This document shows positions 16,605 through 25,610 of a stretch of 42,405 nt of DNA, one piece after another. A program made the position numbers and the translations under genes. Origin of the DNA: Metapseudomonas otitidis (lineage in GTDB: Bacteria > Pseudomonadota > Gammaproteobacteria > Pseudomonadales > Pseudomonadaceae); the NCBI RefSeq assembly GCF_900111835.1, contig NZ_FOJP01000031.1, forward strand, positions 1 through 42,405. Direction: 5' to 3'. The notes beneath the pieces were generated by a model that made no database searches, was not told where the DNA came from, and saw nothing but the letters and a program-made list of their open reading frames with translations. The first letter of the stretch is position 1; every line of letters begins with the position of its first letter.

Positions 16605-17489
16605 TTAAGGGCGCGTGTGCATCTGCTTGCGCATCTCGGCACAGTGGTCCACCGGGGTGACGGCAGCGGTGTACCAGACGAAATCCGCCTCGGCGGCATC
16701 AACGGCCTTGCCGGCCTCGGCGAGGATCACCACCCGCGCCTGGTCAGGCTCCAGCCCGAGGTCCGCCAGGTGCAGCGGCGCCCCAAGATCGCGCCGGGCA
16801 TGGTAGCTGCCGGCCACCAGCAGCGCCGGCGCCGGGGCGGCCAGCAGGCGCTCGGCCATGCGCCGGTCCCGCTGCTGCTGCACCGCCACCATGGGCGGGA
16901 ACTGGCCCTCCGGCAGCAACCCGCAATGGGACTGGCGCACCTGCTCCGTCAGCTTGGCCTGCACGGCCGGCGCCGTCGCAGCAGCGCCCTCGAGGCGCGG
17001 CGGCTGCCGGTAGATGGCGAGGATCTCATCACGATCCAGATTGGCCGCCAGCAGTGGATAGGGCTGGGCCACCCCATGGCGCACCAGCGGCCCGTAGAGC
17101 GACCAGTCCCATCCGCCCTCCCAGTCCAGGGCCTTGGACAGGTCCGCCACCGACTGACCGCGAACGGCATCGACCCTGGCCTGCTGCGACGGCGTGAGCA
17201 TCTCCATCAGCAGGCTGCCCTGGGACCGACGCTGCTCCAGCGCCTGCAGCAGCCACAGTTCCAGGGCGTGGTGGTCCGGGTTGTCGTGCTGCTCACCCAC
17301 CAGCACCCGGGGCACCGGCGCCAGCGCGTCCACCAGTTCGTCCGGGGAGAGGCGGCGCCCGTCACGCAGGTCGAGGATGACGCCCAGGTCCGGGTGCTGC
17401 CGCCCCTCCGGGCTCTGCCAGGCCGGCACGGGAGGGAGCGACTGGCAGGCCGCCAGCAGGAGAAAACCGCAGACCAGAATGAGCCTCAT
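16605..17489 (-). CDS. phuW: PhuW-like ChaN-family lipoprotein
   Basis: A 294-residue predicted lipoprotein with a lipobox LLAAC (lipidated Cys15). It belongs to the ChaN/Tiki-like fold, in which two molecules can sandwich heme in Campylobacter ChaN. The motifs VGEQHDNPDHH near residue 90, LLMEML and AGSYHARRD are visible and carry the conserved His and Glu residues. The last phu gene in P. aeruginosa is also of this type, and its contribution to heme use is not well defined. It starts 19 bases after the phuV stop. Confidence 0.83.
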   Translation of the reverse strand: MRLILVCGFLLLAACQSLPPVPAWQSPEGRQHPDLGVILDLRDGRRLSPDELVDALAPVPRVLVGEQHDNPDHHALELWLLQALEQRRSQGSLLMEMLTPSQQARVDAVRGQSVADLSKALDWEGGWDWSLYGPLVRHGVAQPYPLLAANLDRDEILAIYRQPPRLEGAAATAPAVQAKLTEQVRQSHCGLLPEGQFPPMVAVQQQRDRRMAERLLAAPAPALLVAGSYHARRDLGAPLHLADLGLEPDQARVVILAEAGKAVDAAEADFVWYTAAVTPVDHCAEMRKQMHTRP

Positions 17490-17508
17490 GTCGACCTCGC
17501 AAGCATGC

Positions 17509-18276
17509 TCAGCGCGCGACGATCAGGGGATGCCCGCGCTCCGGGTGACGCTGCACCAGCACCTCCAGCCCGAACACCGCCTCCAGCGTGTCGGCCCGAA
17601 GCACCTCCTCCGGGGTTCCCAGCGCCTGGGGACGCCCTTCGGCCAGCAGCAACAGGCGATCACAGTAGCGCGCCGCCAGGTTGAGGTCATGCAGGATCAC
17701 CAGCACCGCCACGCCTTGCCGGGCGAATGCCCGGGCCGCCTGCAGGGTGGTGTGCTGGTGCAGGGGGTCGAGCGCCGAGGTCGGCTCGTCCAGCAACAGC
17801 ACCTGCCCCTCCCCGCCCGGCCAGAGCTGCGCCAGCACTCGGGCCAGGTGCACGCGCTGGCGCTCGCCACCGGACAGGGCCAGGTAGCTGCGCCCCGCCA
17901 GGTGAGCGGCATCCACCGCGTGCAGGGTCTCACCGACGATTTCCGCATCCCGCGCGCGGCCGGTGGCGTGGGGCAAGCGCCCCATGGCCACCACGTCCTC
18001 GACGGAGAAGGCAAAGCCCAGGCTGGAACTCTGCGGCAATACCGCCAGCTGACGAGCCCGCTCGGGGCCGTTCCAGCCCGCCAGCGGGCGGCCCGCCAGC
18101 AGCACCTGCCCGCTCGCCGGCGCCAGTTCGCCGCACAACGCGCCAAGCAGGGTGCTCTTGCCTGCCCCGTTGGGGCCAAGCACACCCAGCACCTCGCCCG
18201 GCCGGACGGCCAGCTCCACCCCCTCCAGCACCACCGTGTGGCCTCGCCGGATCGACAGCCCTTCGGCACGTAGCAT
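17509..18276 (-). CDS. phuV: PhuV, heme ABC transporter ATP-binding protein
   Basis: A 255-residue ABC ATPase of the HmuV/FecE type that powers heme import across the inner membrane. Walker [10 protein letters not shown] lies near residues 34-42. The signature [10 protein letters not shown] and Walker [13 protein letters not shown] follow, then an H-loop histidine in [10 protein letters not shown]. The frame is open far upstream, but [12 protein letters not shown] is the family start and its ATG overlaps the phuU stop by one base (TGATG), implying coupling. Confidence 0.94.
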   Translation of the reverse strand: MLRAEGLSIRRGHTVVLEGVELAVRPGEVLGVLGPNGAGKSTLLGALCGELAPASGQVLLAGRPLAGWNGPERARQLAVLPQSSSLGFAFSVEDVVAMGRLPHATGRARDAEIVGETLHAVDAAHLAGRSYLALSGGERQRVHLARVLAQLWPGGEGQVLLLDEPTSALDPLHQHTTLQAARAFARQGVAVLVILHDLNLAARYCDRLLLLAEGRPQALGTPEEVLRADTLEAVFGLEVLVQRHPERGHPLIVAR

Positions 18277-19313
18277 CACGCGCGCCCTCGCAGCAGCAAA
18301 TAGAGGAAGAACGGCGCCCCCACCAGGGCCGTTACGATGCCGATGGGCAGCTCCGCCGGCGACAGCACCAGTCGCGCAGCCAGGTCGGAGAACAGGATCA
18401 GGCTGGCCCCCGCCAGGGCCGAAGCCGGCAGCAGCACACGATGGTCCGGCCCGGCCAGCAGGCGCACCAGGTGCGGCACGACCAGCCCGATGAAGCCGAT
18501 CAGACCCGAGGCGGCCACGGCCGCACCGACACCCAGCGCGGTGCAGAACACCAGCTCGCCCTTGAGGCGCTCCACATCGAACCCCAGGTGCCGCGCCTCC
18601 GACTCGCCCAGCAGCAAGGCATTCAATGCGCTGGCCCGGCGCGGCAGCCAGGCGATCACCGCCAGCACCACCACCAACAGCGGCCACAAGCGTGCGTAGC
18701 TGGCGCCGTTCAGGCTGCCCAGGTTCCAGAACGTGAGCGTGCGCAGGGTGGCGTCGTCGGCCAGGTAGGTGAACAGGCCGATGGTGGCGAAGGCCAGGGC
18801 GTTGAGGGCGATGCCGGCCAGCAGCATGGTCACCACGCTGGTCTGCCCGTCGCGCCGACCGAGGCGATAGACCAGGGCGGTGATGAGGAAACCACCGGCG
18901 AACGCACTGATGGACAGCAGGTACGGCGCCAGAGCCTCCGGCAGCCCGCCCAGCGCCGCGCCACCGACGATGGCCACGGCCGCGCCCAGCCCCGCGCCAC
19001 TGGAAACACCCACCAGGCCCGGGTCGGCCAGGGGGTTGCGGAACAGCCCCTGCATCGCCACCCCGGACACCGCCAGGACGGCCCCCACCGCCAGCCCCAG
19101 CAGGGTTCGCGGCAGGCGGATCTGCGCCAGGATCAGTTCGGCCTGCTCCAGCCCGTCACCGTCCAGCGGCACGCCCACCAGGCGCAGCAGCGCCCGCAGG
19201 GTCGCATCCAGCGGCAGGCTCACCGGCCCCAGGGCGAGGGACAGCCACAGCGCCACCAGCAGCAGCAGGGACAGGCCGATGAACAGCAGGCGTGGCGACA
19301 ACACGGGCTTCAT
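18276..19313 (-). CDS. phuU: PhuU, heme ABC transporter permease
   Basis: A 345-residue FecCD/BtuC-type permease with about nine to ten hydrophobic segments. It shows the family patterns [33 protein letters not shown] and [15 protein letters not shown], the latter near the cytoplasmic coupling loop that contacts PhuV. It works as a homodimer to pass heme delivered by PhuT. The start overlaps the phuT stop by four bases (ATGA). Confidence 0.94.
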   Translation of the reverse strand: MKPVLSPRLLFIGLSLLLLVALWLSLALGPVSLPLDATLRALLRLVGVPLDGDGLEQAELILAQIRLPRTLLGLAVGAVLAVSGVAMQGLFRNPLADPGLVGVSSGAGLGAAVAIVGGAALGGLPEALAPYLLSISAFAGGFLITALVYRLGRRDGQTSVVTMLLAGIALNALAFATIGLFTYLADDATLRTLTFWNLGSLNGASYARLWPLLVVVLAVIAWLPRRASALNALLLGESEARHLGFDVERLKGELVFCTALGVGAAVAASGLIGFIGLVVPHLVRLLAGPDHRVLLPASALAGASLILFSDLAARLVLSPAELPIGIVTALVGAPFFLYLLLRGRA

Positions 19314-20206
19314 GGGGTAGCTCGGTGCTCAGCATCCGGGGCGGGGGCCTGAGGATAAAAGCCGGCGGACAACGCCGCCAGCGCATCCGGCAGCCGGGGG
19401 CCCAGTCCGCCCACCAGCAAGGTCGGGTCCAGCACCAGGAAGCGACCCGCGTGCCCGGCCTGGGTGAGCGCCAGGGTGGGGTTCTGGCGCAGCAGCGCCT
19501 CCCGCGCGGCCTCGCCCACCAGTGCCCGGTCGGCCACGACGACCACCTCCGGGTCGAGGGCCGCCAGGGCCTCGTTGGACAGGGCCTTGTAGCCGGAGTG
19601 ATCGGCCACATTGAGGCCACCGGCGCGCTCGATCATCCAGGCGCCCGAGGTACCCTTCCCGGCTGCCAGCGGGTTGCTGCCGGCATGCCCCACCAGCAGC
19701 AGCACGCGCGGCGCAGCCTGCTTGCCCTGGGCCTCGCGGACATGGGCCGCCAGGCTGTCCAGCCGCGCCACATAGTCGATCCGGGCTTGCTCAGCCCGTG
19801 CAGGGTCGCCGAGCAACGCGCCCAGGCGTTCGAGGGTGTGGGCCAGAGCCGCCAGGTCCGGCTGCGATGACAGCTGCTCCACCTGCACCCCGGCAGCCTT
19901 CACCTGCGCCAGCACCGGCGGCGGTCCCATTTCCTCGGTGCCCACCAGCAGCTCGGGGCGCAGGGACAGCAGCCCTTCCGCCGCCAGCTGCCGCTGGTAG
20001 CCGACGCTGGGCAGGCGCTTGAGGCTCTCCGGGTGCTGGCTGGTGGTGTCGACGCCGACCAGCCGCGGTTCGCCCCCCAGTGCCACCACCCATTCGCTGA
20101 CCGCCCCTCCCGCGCTCACCCAGCGCTGGGGCAGGGCATCGGCAGACGCCAGGGAACAGAAAAGCAGGCCGGCACAAAGGCCGGCGAGGTGTCTCGGGGC
20201 GGGCAT
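19310..20206 (-). CDS. phuT: PhuT, periplasmic heme-binding protein
   Basis: A 298-residue class III periplasmic binding protein with a Sec signal peptide (residues 1-22, cleavage near LASADA). The helical backbone-linked two-lobe fold is typical of the BtuF/HmuT group. Tyr70 in LPSVGYQRQLAAEG corresponds to the heme-iron tyrosine ligand of PhuT/ShuT. It would collect heme in the periplasm and deliver it to PhuUV. It lies 60 bases after phuS and overlaps phuU by four bases. Confidence 0.93.
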   Translation of the reverse strand: MPAPRHLAGLCAGLLFCSLASADALPQRWVSAGGAVSEWVVALGGEPRLVGVDTTSQHPESLKRLPSVGYQRQLAAEGLLSLRPELLVGTEEMGPPPVLAQVKAAGVQVEQLSSQPDLAALAHTLERLGALLGDPARAEQARIDYVARLDSLAAHVREAQGKQAAPRVLLLVGHAGSNPLAAGKGTSGAWMIERAGGLNVADHSGYKALSNEALAALDPEVVVVADRALVGEAAREALLRQNPTLALTQAGHAGRFLVLDPTLLVGGLGPRLPDALAALSAGFYPQAPAPDAEHRATP

Positions 20207-20266
20207 ATCGACTCCTTGTGTAGCAGTGCAGGCCCCAGACCCGGGGCGTCATGAAAGAGGACCGGG

Positions 20267-21325
20267 TCAGCGCGCCGGCACCGACTCGGCGAGGGCGCGC
20301 CAGTCCGGGCGCTCGGGCTGGCCAGGCTTGCGGGCGCCGAAAAGTTGCAGCACCAGCTCGCCCTCGGCGTCGAAGGCCTCCCAACTGGTGATCACACCGT
20401 CGCTGCTGGGCTTGCGCACCCGCCACAGCTCGGTGACACCGGTGGTTTGCAGGTGCAGGTTGAAATCCGCGTCGAGGACGTTGAACCAGCTGTCCATCCA
20501 GCACAGGCTCTGCACCGGGCCGGTGTGGATCTGGATGCAGTGACGGTTACCGACGAACACCATCACCGGTACCGCCTGCTCGGCGACCCGCTCCAGCAGG
20601 CGCGGCAACTCGGCCGGGGCCAGCGGTTCGGCCCATTCGGCGCCCGCCAGGCGCAGGGCCTGGGTGCGCGCGGCGGCGTGCTGCTTGAGCAGGGCGAAGA
20701 AGTGGTGGGTGTCCTTCAGGTTGGCCCAGCCCGCCTGCAGGCTGGCGACGTCGATGGCCGCATCGGGCCGGGGCGGCTCAGCCTCCGGCAGCGGCTGCAG
20801 GTCCAGCTCGGCGCACTGCGCCTCGGCACGGAAGCGCTCCACCAGCGGCACCCAGGCAGAAACATCGCTGCGCTCGGTCAGGAAGACCTTGTGCACCGCC
20901 ATGCCCTGCCTGTCGAACACCTGCAGGCTGCGCTGGGTGCCGCGCGGAGTGTCCTCGGCGATGGCGAACACACTGGCCCAGCCCGCCAGGAACAGCCGCA
21001 GGTCGATGTCGGGTGACACCACCAGCCCCATCTGGCCATTGCCGCTGATCGTCACCTCGCGGTACGGGCCATGGCGCTCGTGGACGCAATGCTCATTGCG
21101 GGTCAGCGCCATCACCGGACCCAAGGCTTCCAGGGCCGGCAGCAGCACCGGCCAATCCGGGCGCAGGCGCACCGCGTCGACACCCAGGCGCGCGGCGACC
21201 AGTTCGGCTTCGCTGACGCCCAGCTGGCGAGCGGCATCGCGGGCGCGCTGGTGGGGCTGCTCCCCGCGCAGCGCCTGCCAGGCCTGGTAGAGGGGAGAAC
21301 GCGTGGGGGCAACGGACGGCATCAT
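20267..21325 (-). CDS. phuS: PhuS, cytoplasmic heme-trafficking protein (HemS/ChuX-like)
   Basis: A 352-residue protein with two tandem HemS-like repeats (about 20-170 and 195-340). It accepts heme entering through PhuUV and passes it to heme oxygenase in P. aeruginosa. The heme-ligand histidine fits His207 in LKDTHHFFALLKQH, the position of His209 in P. aeruginosa PhuS. A GAGGAG ribosome binding site precedes the first ATG. It is first in the phuSTUVW set and lies downstream of a Fur box/promoter. A second role of PhuS at the prrF promoter has been described in P. aeruginosa, and prrF is nearby here too. Confidence 0.93.
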   Translation of the reverse strand: MMPSVAPTRSPLYQAWQALRGEQPHQRARDAARQLGVSEAELVAARLGVDAVRLRPDWPVLLPALEALGPVMALTRNEHCVHERHGPYREVTISGNGQMGLVVSPDIDLRLFLAGWASVFAIAEDTPRGTQRSLQVFDRQGMAVHKVFLTERSDVSAWVPLVERFRAEAQCAELDLQPLPEAEPPRPDAAIDVASLQAGWANLKDTHHFFALLKQHAAARTQALRLAGAEWAEPLAPAELPRLLERVAEQAVPVMVFVGNRHCIQIHTGPVQSLCWMDSWFNVLDADFNLHLQTTGVTELWRVRKPSSDGVITSWEAFDAEGELVLQLFGARKPGQPERPDWRALAESVPAR

Positions 21326-21384
21326 CGAAGGGCTCCTCTAATCACGGATCAACCGGGCGGCGAAGGATAGGCACTGCGCGCAAA

Positions 21385-21412
21385 TTGATAATTATTTGCA
21401 TTTGCAAGTCAA
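21385..21412 (-). promoter_or_regulatory. phuS promoter with Fur box
   Basis: On the minus strand TTGACT (21412-21407), a 16-base spacer and TATCAA (21390-21385) form a sigma-70 promoter. The AT-rich spacer reads GCAAATAATTATCAAT around the -10 box, matching the Fur hexamer pattern. Iron-dependent repression of phuSTUVW is therefore likely. No divergent promoter for a phuR receptor is apparent. Confidence 0.78.
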
Positions 21413-21589
21413 GGGACGTAAGGTGCGCCCCGACCGGACTTCGACGCCTTCTGCAGTGACATGACGAACGAGCAGGCTGCCGACGGTAAAGAATCCGTGT
21501 CCCTCTCCTTTCAAGCGCAAGGACGCGCTCCCCTCTTGGCGACTTCCGGCGGTGCGGGATAATGCCTCCCCGTGATGGAGGTGCCCTTG

Positions 21590-21925
21590 ATGAAATGGCT
21601 ATGCGAACCCGGCGCCCTGGCGGAAGGCCAGAGCCGCGGGATGACGGTGGACGACAGGAAGCTGCTGCTGGTCCGCCGGGACGGGCAGGTCTACGCCTAT
21701 GAGAATCGCTGCCCGCATCGGGGCATCCCGCTGGAATGGCAGCCGGACCAGTTCCTCGATGCCAGCGGCAGCCTGATCCAGTGCGCCACCCACGGTGCGC
21801 TGTTCCTGATCGAGACCGGTGAATGCGTTACCGGCCCCTGCGTGGGTCAGGCGTTGCGCGCCCTGCCCTGCCGGGAGGACGGACAGGGCATCTGGCTGGA
21901 GGCTGCGCCTACAGCTGCAGGCTGA
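21590..21925 (+). CDS. Stand-alone Rieske [2Fe-2S] ferredoxin-like protein
   Basis: A 111-residue soluble Rieske protein. The cluster ligands are Cys41 and His43 in CPHRG and Cys65 and His68 in CATHGALF, with a complete Rieske fold but no catalytic domain. It resembles the small NirD-like or bphA3-like electron-transfer group, and its partner is not visible here. The ATG at 21590 is preferred over one 18 bases earlier because GGAGGTG lies seven to eight bases before it. Its 3' end overlaps the end of convergent sfsA by 17 bases. Confidence 0.88.
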   Translation: MKWLCEPGALAEGQSRGMTVDDRKLLLVRRDGQVYAYENRCPHRGIPLEWQPDQFLDASGSLIQCATHGALFLIETGECVTGPCVGQALRALPCREDGQGIWLEAAPTAAG

Positions 21926-22616
21926 GGCGGCGGGTCAACACCATGCCTTCGGGGCTCAGCTCCGCACCGTAGGCCAGCACCTCCACCCCGGCCTCGTGGG
22001 CATCAGCCAGGGCCTGGGCGTAGTGCGGGTCGATCTCCCGTGCCGGCCGCACGGCGTCGATGCCGGAGAGGTTCACGCAATACAGCTGCACGGCACGGGT
22101 CCCCTCCCGCGCCAAGTGCGCCAGCTCCCGCAGGTGCTTGGCACCCCGGGTGGTGACTGCATCGGGGAAGGCCGCGACGGGCGTGCCCTCGAAGCCGAGG
22201 GTGACGCTCTTCACCTCGACGTAGAGCGCACCCGTGGGGTAGTCGAGACGGAAGTCGGCACGGCTGTTCTCCACGCCATAAGCGACTTCCCGCTTCAGCG
22301 CAGTGAACCCCGCCAGTTCGGGGATCCGCCCCGCCAGCAAGGCCTCCTCCACCAGCGGGTTGGCCCGCGCGGTGTTGATGCAGGCCAGGCGGCCCTGGGG
22401 CGTCTCCACCAGCTCCCAGGTACCGGGCAACTTGCGCCGGGGATCGTTGGAACGGCTGAACCACACCCGACAGCCTTCGCTCATGCAGTTGAGCATCGAA
22501 CCGGTGTTCGGGCAGTGGATCGTCAACTGCTCCCCCTGAGCGGTCTCGATGTCGGCCAGGAAGCGCTTGTAGCGCCGCAGCAACCGGCCCTCTTCAAGCG
22601 GCGGATCGAACCTCAC
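21909..22616 (-). CDS. sfsA: SfsA, sugar fermentation stimulation protein homologue
   Basis: A 235-residue SfsA family protein, with an N-terminal OB-like part and a nuclease-like core. Family blocks visible are [29 protein letters not shown] near residue 35, FRLDYP and [10 protein letters not shown]. coli SfsA is a DNA-binding protein linked to maltose metabolism, and its general function is unclear. The frame extends far upstream, but GTG at 22616 is the family start and overlaps the aminotransferase stop by four bases (GTGA). Confidence 0.92.
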   Translation of the reverse strand: MRFDPPLEEGRLLRRYKRFLADIETAQGEQLTIHCPNTGSMLNCMSEGCRVWFSRSNDPRRKLPGTWELVETPQGRLACINTARANPLVEEALLAGRIPELAGFTALKREVAYGVENSRADFRLDYPTGALYVEVKSVTLGFEGTPVAAFPDAVTTRGAKHLRELAHLAREGTRAVQLYCVNLSGIDAVRPAREIDPHYAQALADAHEAGVEVLAYGAELSPEGMVLTRRLSLQL

Positions 22617-23791
22617 GCTCGCGCCGCCCAGCTCTGCAGGCCACGGGCGATGCGCGCGACCGCCTCTTCCAGGCGCGGCAGGCTCTGGGTGTAGGCGAAG
22701 CGCACGTGCTGGCCGGCCAGGTGCCGGCCGAAATCCAGGCCGGGGGTGAAGGCGACGCGCTCGGTCTCGATGAAGTGCTGGCAGAACGCATAGGCGTCCT
22801 GGGTGAAGGCTGAAACGTCTGCATATAAATAGAAGGCACCTTCCGGCTCGACGGCGATCCCGAAGCCCAGCTCGCGCAGGGCGGGCAGCAGGTAGTCGCG
22901 GCGGCGGGCGAACTCGGCGCGACGCGCCTCCAGGATCGCCAGGGTGTCCTCGCGGAAGCAGGCCAGCGCGGCGTGCTGGGCCATCGAGGGCGCGCTGATG
23001 TAGAGGTTCTGCGCCAGCTTTTCCAGCTCGGGCACCGCCTCCCGCGGGGCGACCAGCCAGCCCAGGCGCCAACCGGTCATGCCGAAGTACTTGGAGAAGC
23101 TGTTGAGCACGAAGGCGTCGTCATCCACCTCCAGCACGCTGGTGGCGTCCACGCCATAGGTGAGGCCGTGGTAGATCTCGTCCACCACGAGGTGTCCGCC
23201 CAATCCCCGCAAGCTGTCGGACAGTGCCGCCAGCTCGTCCCGGTGCAGCAGGGTGCCGGTGGGGTTGGCCGGCGAGGCCACCAGGGCGCCGACGCTCTGG
23301 GCATCCCAGTGGCGCTCCACCAGGTGCGGGGTCAGTTGGTAACGGGTCTCGGGGCCCACCGGCACCAGCTGGGCCGCACCCTCCACCAGGCGCAGGAAGT
23401 GCCGGTTGCAGGGGTAGCCGGGGTCGGCCAGCAGCCAGTGCCGGCCCGGGTCGACCAGCAGGCTCGAGGCCAGCAGCAGCGCGCCCGAGCCGCCAGGGGT
23501 TATGAGGATGCGCTCGGGGTCGATGTCCAGCCCGTAGCGCTGGCCGTAGAAGCCGGCGATGGCGCGGCGCAGCTCCGGCAGGCCACGGGCCGCGGTGTAG
23601 CGGGTATGCCCGGCGGCCAGCGCGGCCTGCCCGGCCTCGACGATGGGAGTGGCGGTGGTGAAGTCCGGCTCGCCGATCTCCAGGTGGATCACGTCGTGCC
23701 CTTCGGCCTGCAACTCGTTGGCGCGGGCCAGCAGCGCCATGACGTGGAAGGGTTCTATGGCACGGCTGCGTGCACTGTATGACTGGGCCAT
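22613..23791 (-). CDS. PLP-dependent aminotransferase, class I/II
   Basis: A 392-residue fold-type I aminotransferase. The PLP lysine is Lys234 in [16 protein letters not shown]. The cofactor-stacking and phosphate regions ([22 protein letters not shown], Asp204 in VVDEIYHG) and the carboxylate-binding Arg near the C-terminus (VRFAYTQS) are present. It is of the aspartate/tyrosine/aromatic group. The substrate cannot be read from sequence. Co-directional and overlapping with sfsA, divergent from dksA. Confidence 0.9.
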   Translation of the reverse strand: MAQSYSARSRAIEPFHVMALLARANELQAEGHDVIHLEIGEPDFTTATPIVEAGQAALAAGHTRYTAARGLPELRRAIAGFYGQRYGLDIDPERILITPGGSGALLLASSLLVDPGRHWLLADPGYPCNRHFLRLVEGAAQLVPVGPETRYQLTPHLVERHWDAQSVGALVASPANPTGTLLHRDELAALSDSLRGLGGHLVVDEIYHGLTYGVDATSVLEVDDDAFVLNSFSKYFGMTGWRLGWLVAPREAVPELEKLAQNLYISAPSMAQHAALACFREDTLAILEARRAEFARRRDYLLPALRELGFGIAVEPEGAFYLYADVSAFTQDAYAFCQHFIETERVAFTPGLDFGRHLAGQHVRFAYTQSLPRLEEAVARIARGLQSWAARA

Positions 23792-23985
23792 CGGCCTTCC
23801 CTCATCGACACAAAGCGCGGATTCTAACCAATGCTTCGGGACGCCCGCAGCAACCGCGATAACTGGGAGTGGCGTGGCCTGAATCGTTCTGGTAAGTTCG
23901 CCCGCTTGCAGCCGCAGGGCCGGCAGTGTCGGCGACGGACCAGCTTCCTGCGAAATGGATTAGAGAAAGTGAGAGGCGGCCATTC

Positions 23986-24429
23986 ATGCCCACCAAAGCT
24001 AAGCAAACGAGCAGCCAACTGATCCGTGGTTTCGAGCCCTATCAGGAAACCAAGGGTGAGGAGTACATGAGCGACCGCATGCGCGCTCACTTCACCAACA
24101 TCCTCAACAGGTGGAAGGTCGAGTTGATGGAAGAGGTCGACCGCACCGTCCACCACATGCAGGACGAAGCGGCCAACTTCCCCGATCCGGCCGACCGCGC
24201 CAGCCAGGAAGAAGAATTCAGCCTGGAACTGCGTGCCCGTGACCGCGAGCGCAAGCTGATCAAGAAGATCGACGAGACCCTCCAGCTGATCGAAGACAAC
24301 GAGTACGGCTGGTGCGATTCCTGCGGCGTCGAGATCGGCATCCGCCGCCTCGAAGCGCGCCCCACCGCCACCCTCTGCATCGATTGCAAGACACTGGCGG
24401 AAATCAAGGAAAAGCAACTCGGTTCCTGA
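23986..24429 (+). CDS. dksA: DksA, RNA polymerase-binding transcription factor
   Basis: A 147-residue DksA. A coiled-coil (about 35-105) carries the acidic tip, with DPADRASQEEEFSLELR on the return helix. A four-cysteine zinc finger follows (CDSC and, 18 residues on, CIDC). It enters the RNA polymerase secondary channel and, with ppGpp, represses rRNA promoters and activates amino acid genes. Relevant neighbours are the ilv genes and the predicted rRNA promoter at the left edge. The start MPTKAKQTSS follows GAGAGGCGG. The 194-base region upstream shows no gene. A terminator separates it from gluQRS. Confidence 0.97.
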   Translation: MPTKAKQTSSQLIRGFEPYQETKGEEYMSDRMRAHFTNILNRWKVELMEEVDRTVHHMQDEAANFPDPADRASQEEEFSLELRARDRERKLIKKIDETLQLIEDNEYGWCDSCGVEIGIRRLEARPTATLCIDCKTLAEIKEKQLGS

Positions 24430-24435
24430 TCCCAG

Positions 24436-24465
24436 AACGGGGCGCTACGGCGCCCCGTTTCGTTT
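24436..24465 (+). terminator. Terminator between dksA and gluQRS
   Basis: AACGGGGCGC and GCGCCCCGTT pair around the stable loop TACG, followed by a T-rich tail (TTCGTTT). It lies six bases after the dksA stop. Partial read-through at such a site controls gluQRS in Shigella flexneri. Confidence 0.85.
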
Positions 24466-24483
24466 CAACAGGCTCACGCCCGC

Positions 24484-25371
24484 ATGCCTCCGTCTTCCTA
24501 CGTCGGCCGCTTCGCTCCAACCCCCAGCGGCTACCTGCACTTCGGCTCCCTGGTTGCCGCCCTCGCCTCCTACCTCGATGCCCGCGCTGTCGGCGGTCGC
24601 TGGCTGCTGCGCATGGAAGACCTGGACCCGCCCCGCGAGATGCCGGGTGCCCAGGCGGCAATTCTCTCCACACTGGAGGCCTACGGTTTCGAATGGGACG
24701 GTGAGCTGGTGCGCCAGAGCGACCGCCATGACGCCTACGCCCAGGTGATCGACCGGCTCTTCGCCCAGGGGCTGGCCTACGCCTGCACCTGCTCGCGCAA
24801 GCAGCTCGAAGGCCATCACGGCATCTACCCCGGTTTCTGCCGCAACGCCTGCCACCCTCAGGTCGATGCGGCCATCCGCCTGCGCGTGCCGGAGCTGGTC
24901 TACCGCTTCACCGACCGGGTTCAGGGCCTGTACCAGCAGCACCTGGGCCGCGAGGTGGGGGACTTCGTCATCCGCCGTCGCGACGGGCTCTATGCCTACC
25001 AGTTGGCCGTGGTGCTGGACGATGCCTGGCAAGGCATCACCGACGTGGTGCGCGGCGCCGACCTGCTGGACTCAACGCCACGCCAGCTGTACCTGCAGGA
25101 GCTGCTGGGCCTGTCGCAGCCACGCTGCCTGCACGTGCCGCTGATCATCCAGCCGGACGGCCACAAGCTCGGCAAGTCCTACCGCTCGCCGCCCCTGCCG
25201 GCCGACCGTGCCGCGCCACTGCTGGCCCGCGCCCTGCGCGCCCTCGGCCAGCAGCCACCGGAAGACCTCGCCAGCGGCACGCCCCGCGAAGCCCTGGACT
25301 GGGGCATCGCCCACTGGGACGCCACGCGCATCCCCCGCACCCGCACCCTGGCCGAAGCCCAGCTGCGCTGA
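24484..25371 (+). CDS. gluQ: Glutamyl-Q tRNA(Asp) synthetase
   Basis: A 295-residue truncated glutamyl-tRNA synthetase paralogue lacking the anticodon-binding domain. It attaches glutamate to queuosine at position 34 of tRNA(Asp). The catalytic fold shows the N-terminal GRFAPTPSGYLHFGSLVAAL (HIGH-like HFGS) and the KLGKS version of KMSKS near residue 225. A zinc site is suggested by CTCSRKQLEG with later GFCRNACH. Adjacency to dksA is conserved in gammaproteobacteria. Confidence 0.95.
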   Translation: MPPSSYVGRFAPTPSGYLHFGSLVAALASYLDARAVGGRWLLRMEDLDPPREMPGAQAAILSTLEAYGFEWDGELVRQSDRHDAYAQVIDRLFAQGLAYACTCSRKQLEGHHGIYPGFCRNACHPQVDAAIRLRVPELVYRFTDRVQGLYQQHLGREVGDFVIRRRDGLYAYQLAVVLDDAWQGITDVVRGADLLDSTPRQLYLQELLGLSQPRCLHVPLIIQPDGHKLGKSYRSPPLPADRAAPLLARALRALGQQPPEDLASGTPREALDWGIAHWDATRIPRTRTLAEAQLR

Positions 25372-25433
25372 GCGCACTCGCACCGGCACGGGGCATTCGC
25401 TACCATCGCCGCACCCTCGATGTGAGATGCGGC

Positions 25434-25610
25434 ATGTATATCTACCGACTGGTACTGCTCCTGGTGGTGGGGATCTACCTGTTTTCCCCGGCCATCATGG
25501 ACTGGTGGATCGACCCCAACGGGGCCTGGTATCGCCCCTACCTGCTCTGGCTGATCCTGATCGTGGTGACCTTCATCCTGCAGAGTCAACGCGATGCTGA
25601 CGAGCTTTAG
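25434..25610 (+). CDS. cbrX: CbrX-like small membrane protein overlapping cbrA
   Basis: A 58-residue protein with two hydrophobic segments (about 3-20 and 37-54) around a WWIDPNGAWYRP loop. It resembles the conserved small ORF called CbrX upstream of cbrA in Pseudomonas, reported as translationally coupled to cbrA. It ends 17 bases inside cbrA in another frame, which fits coupling. An in-frame ATG 12 bases earlier is possible; MYIYRLVLLL was chosen as the likelier family start. The molecular role is unknown. Confidence 0.78.
   Translation: MYIYRLVLLLVVGIYLFSPAIMDWWIDPNGAWYRPYLLWLILIVVTFILQSQRDADEL

Noticed and set aside
14970-17684. A plus-strand open frame of 904 codons opposite deoD, deoC and phuW
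   Set aside because: It is the mirror of three conserved genes and consists of low-complexity Arg/His/Gln/Gly sequence. It also begins inside the PrrF terminator.
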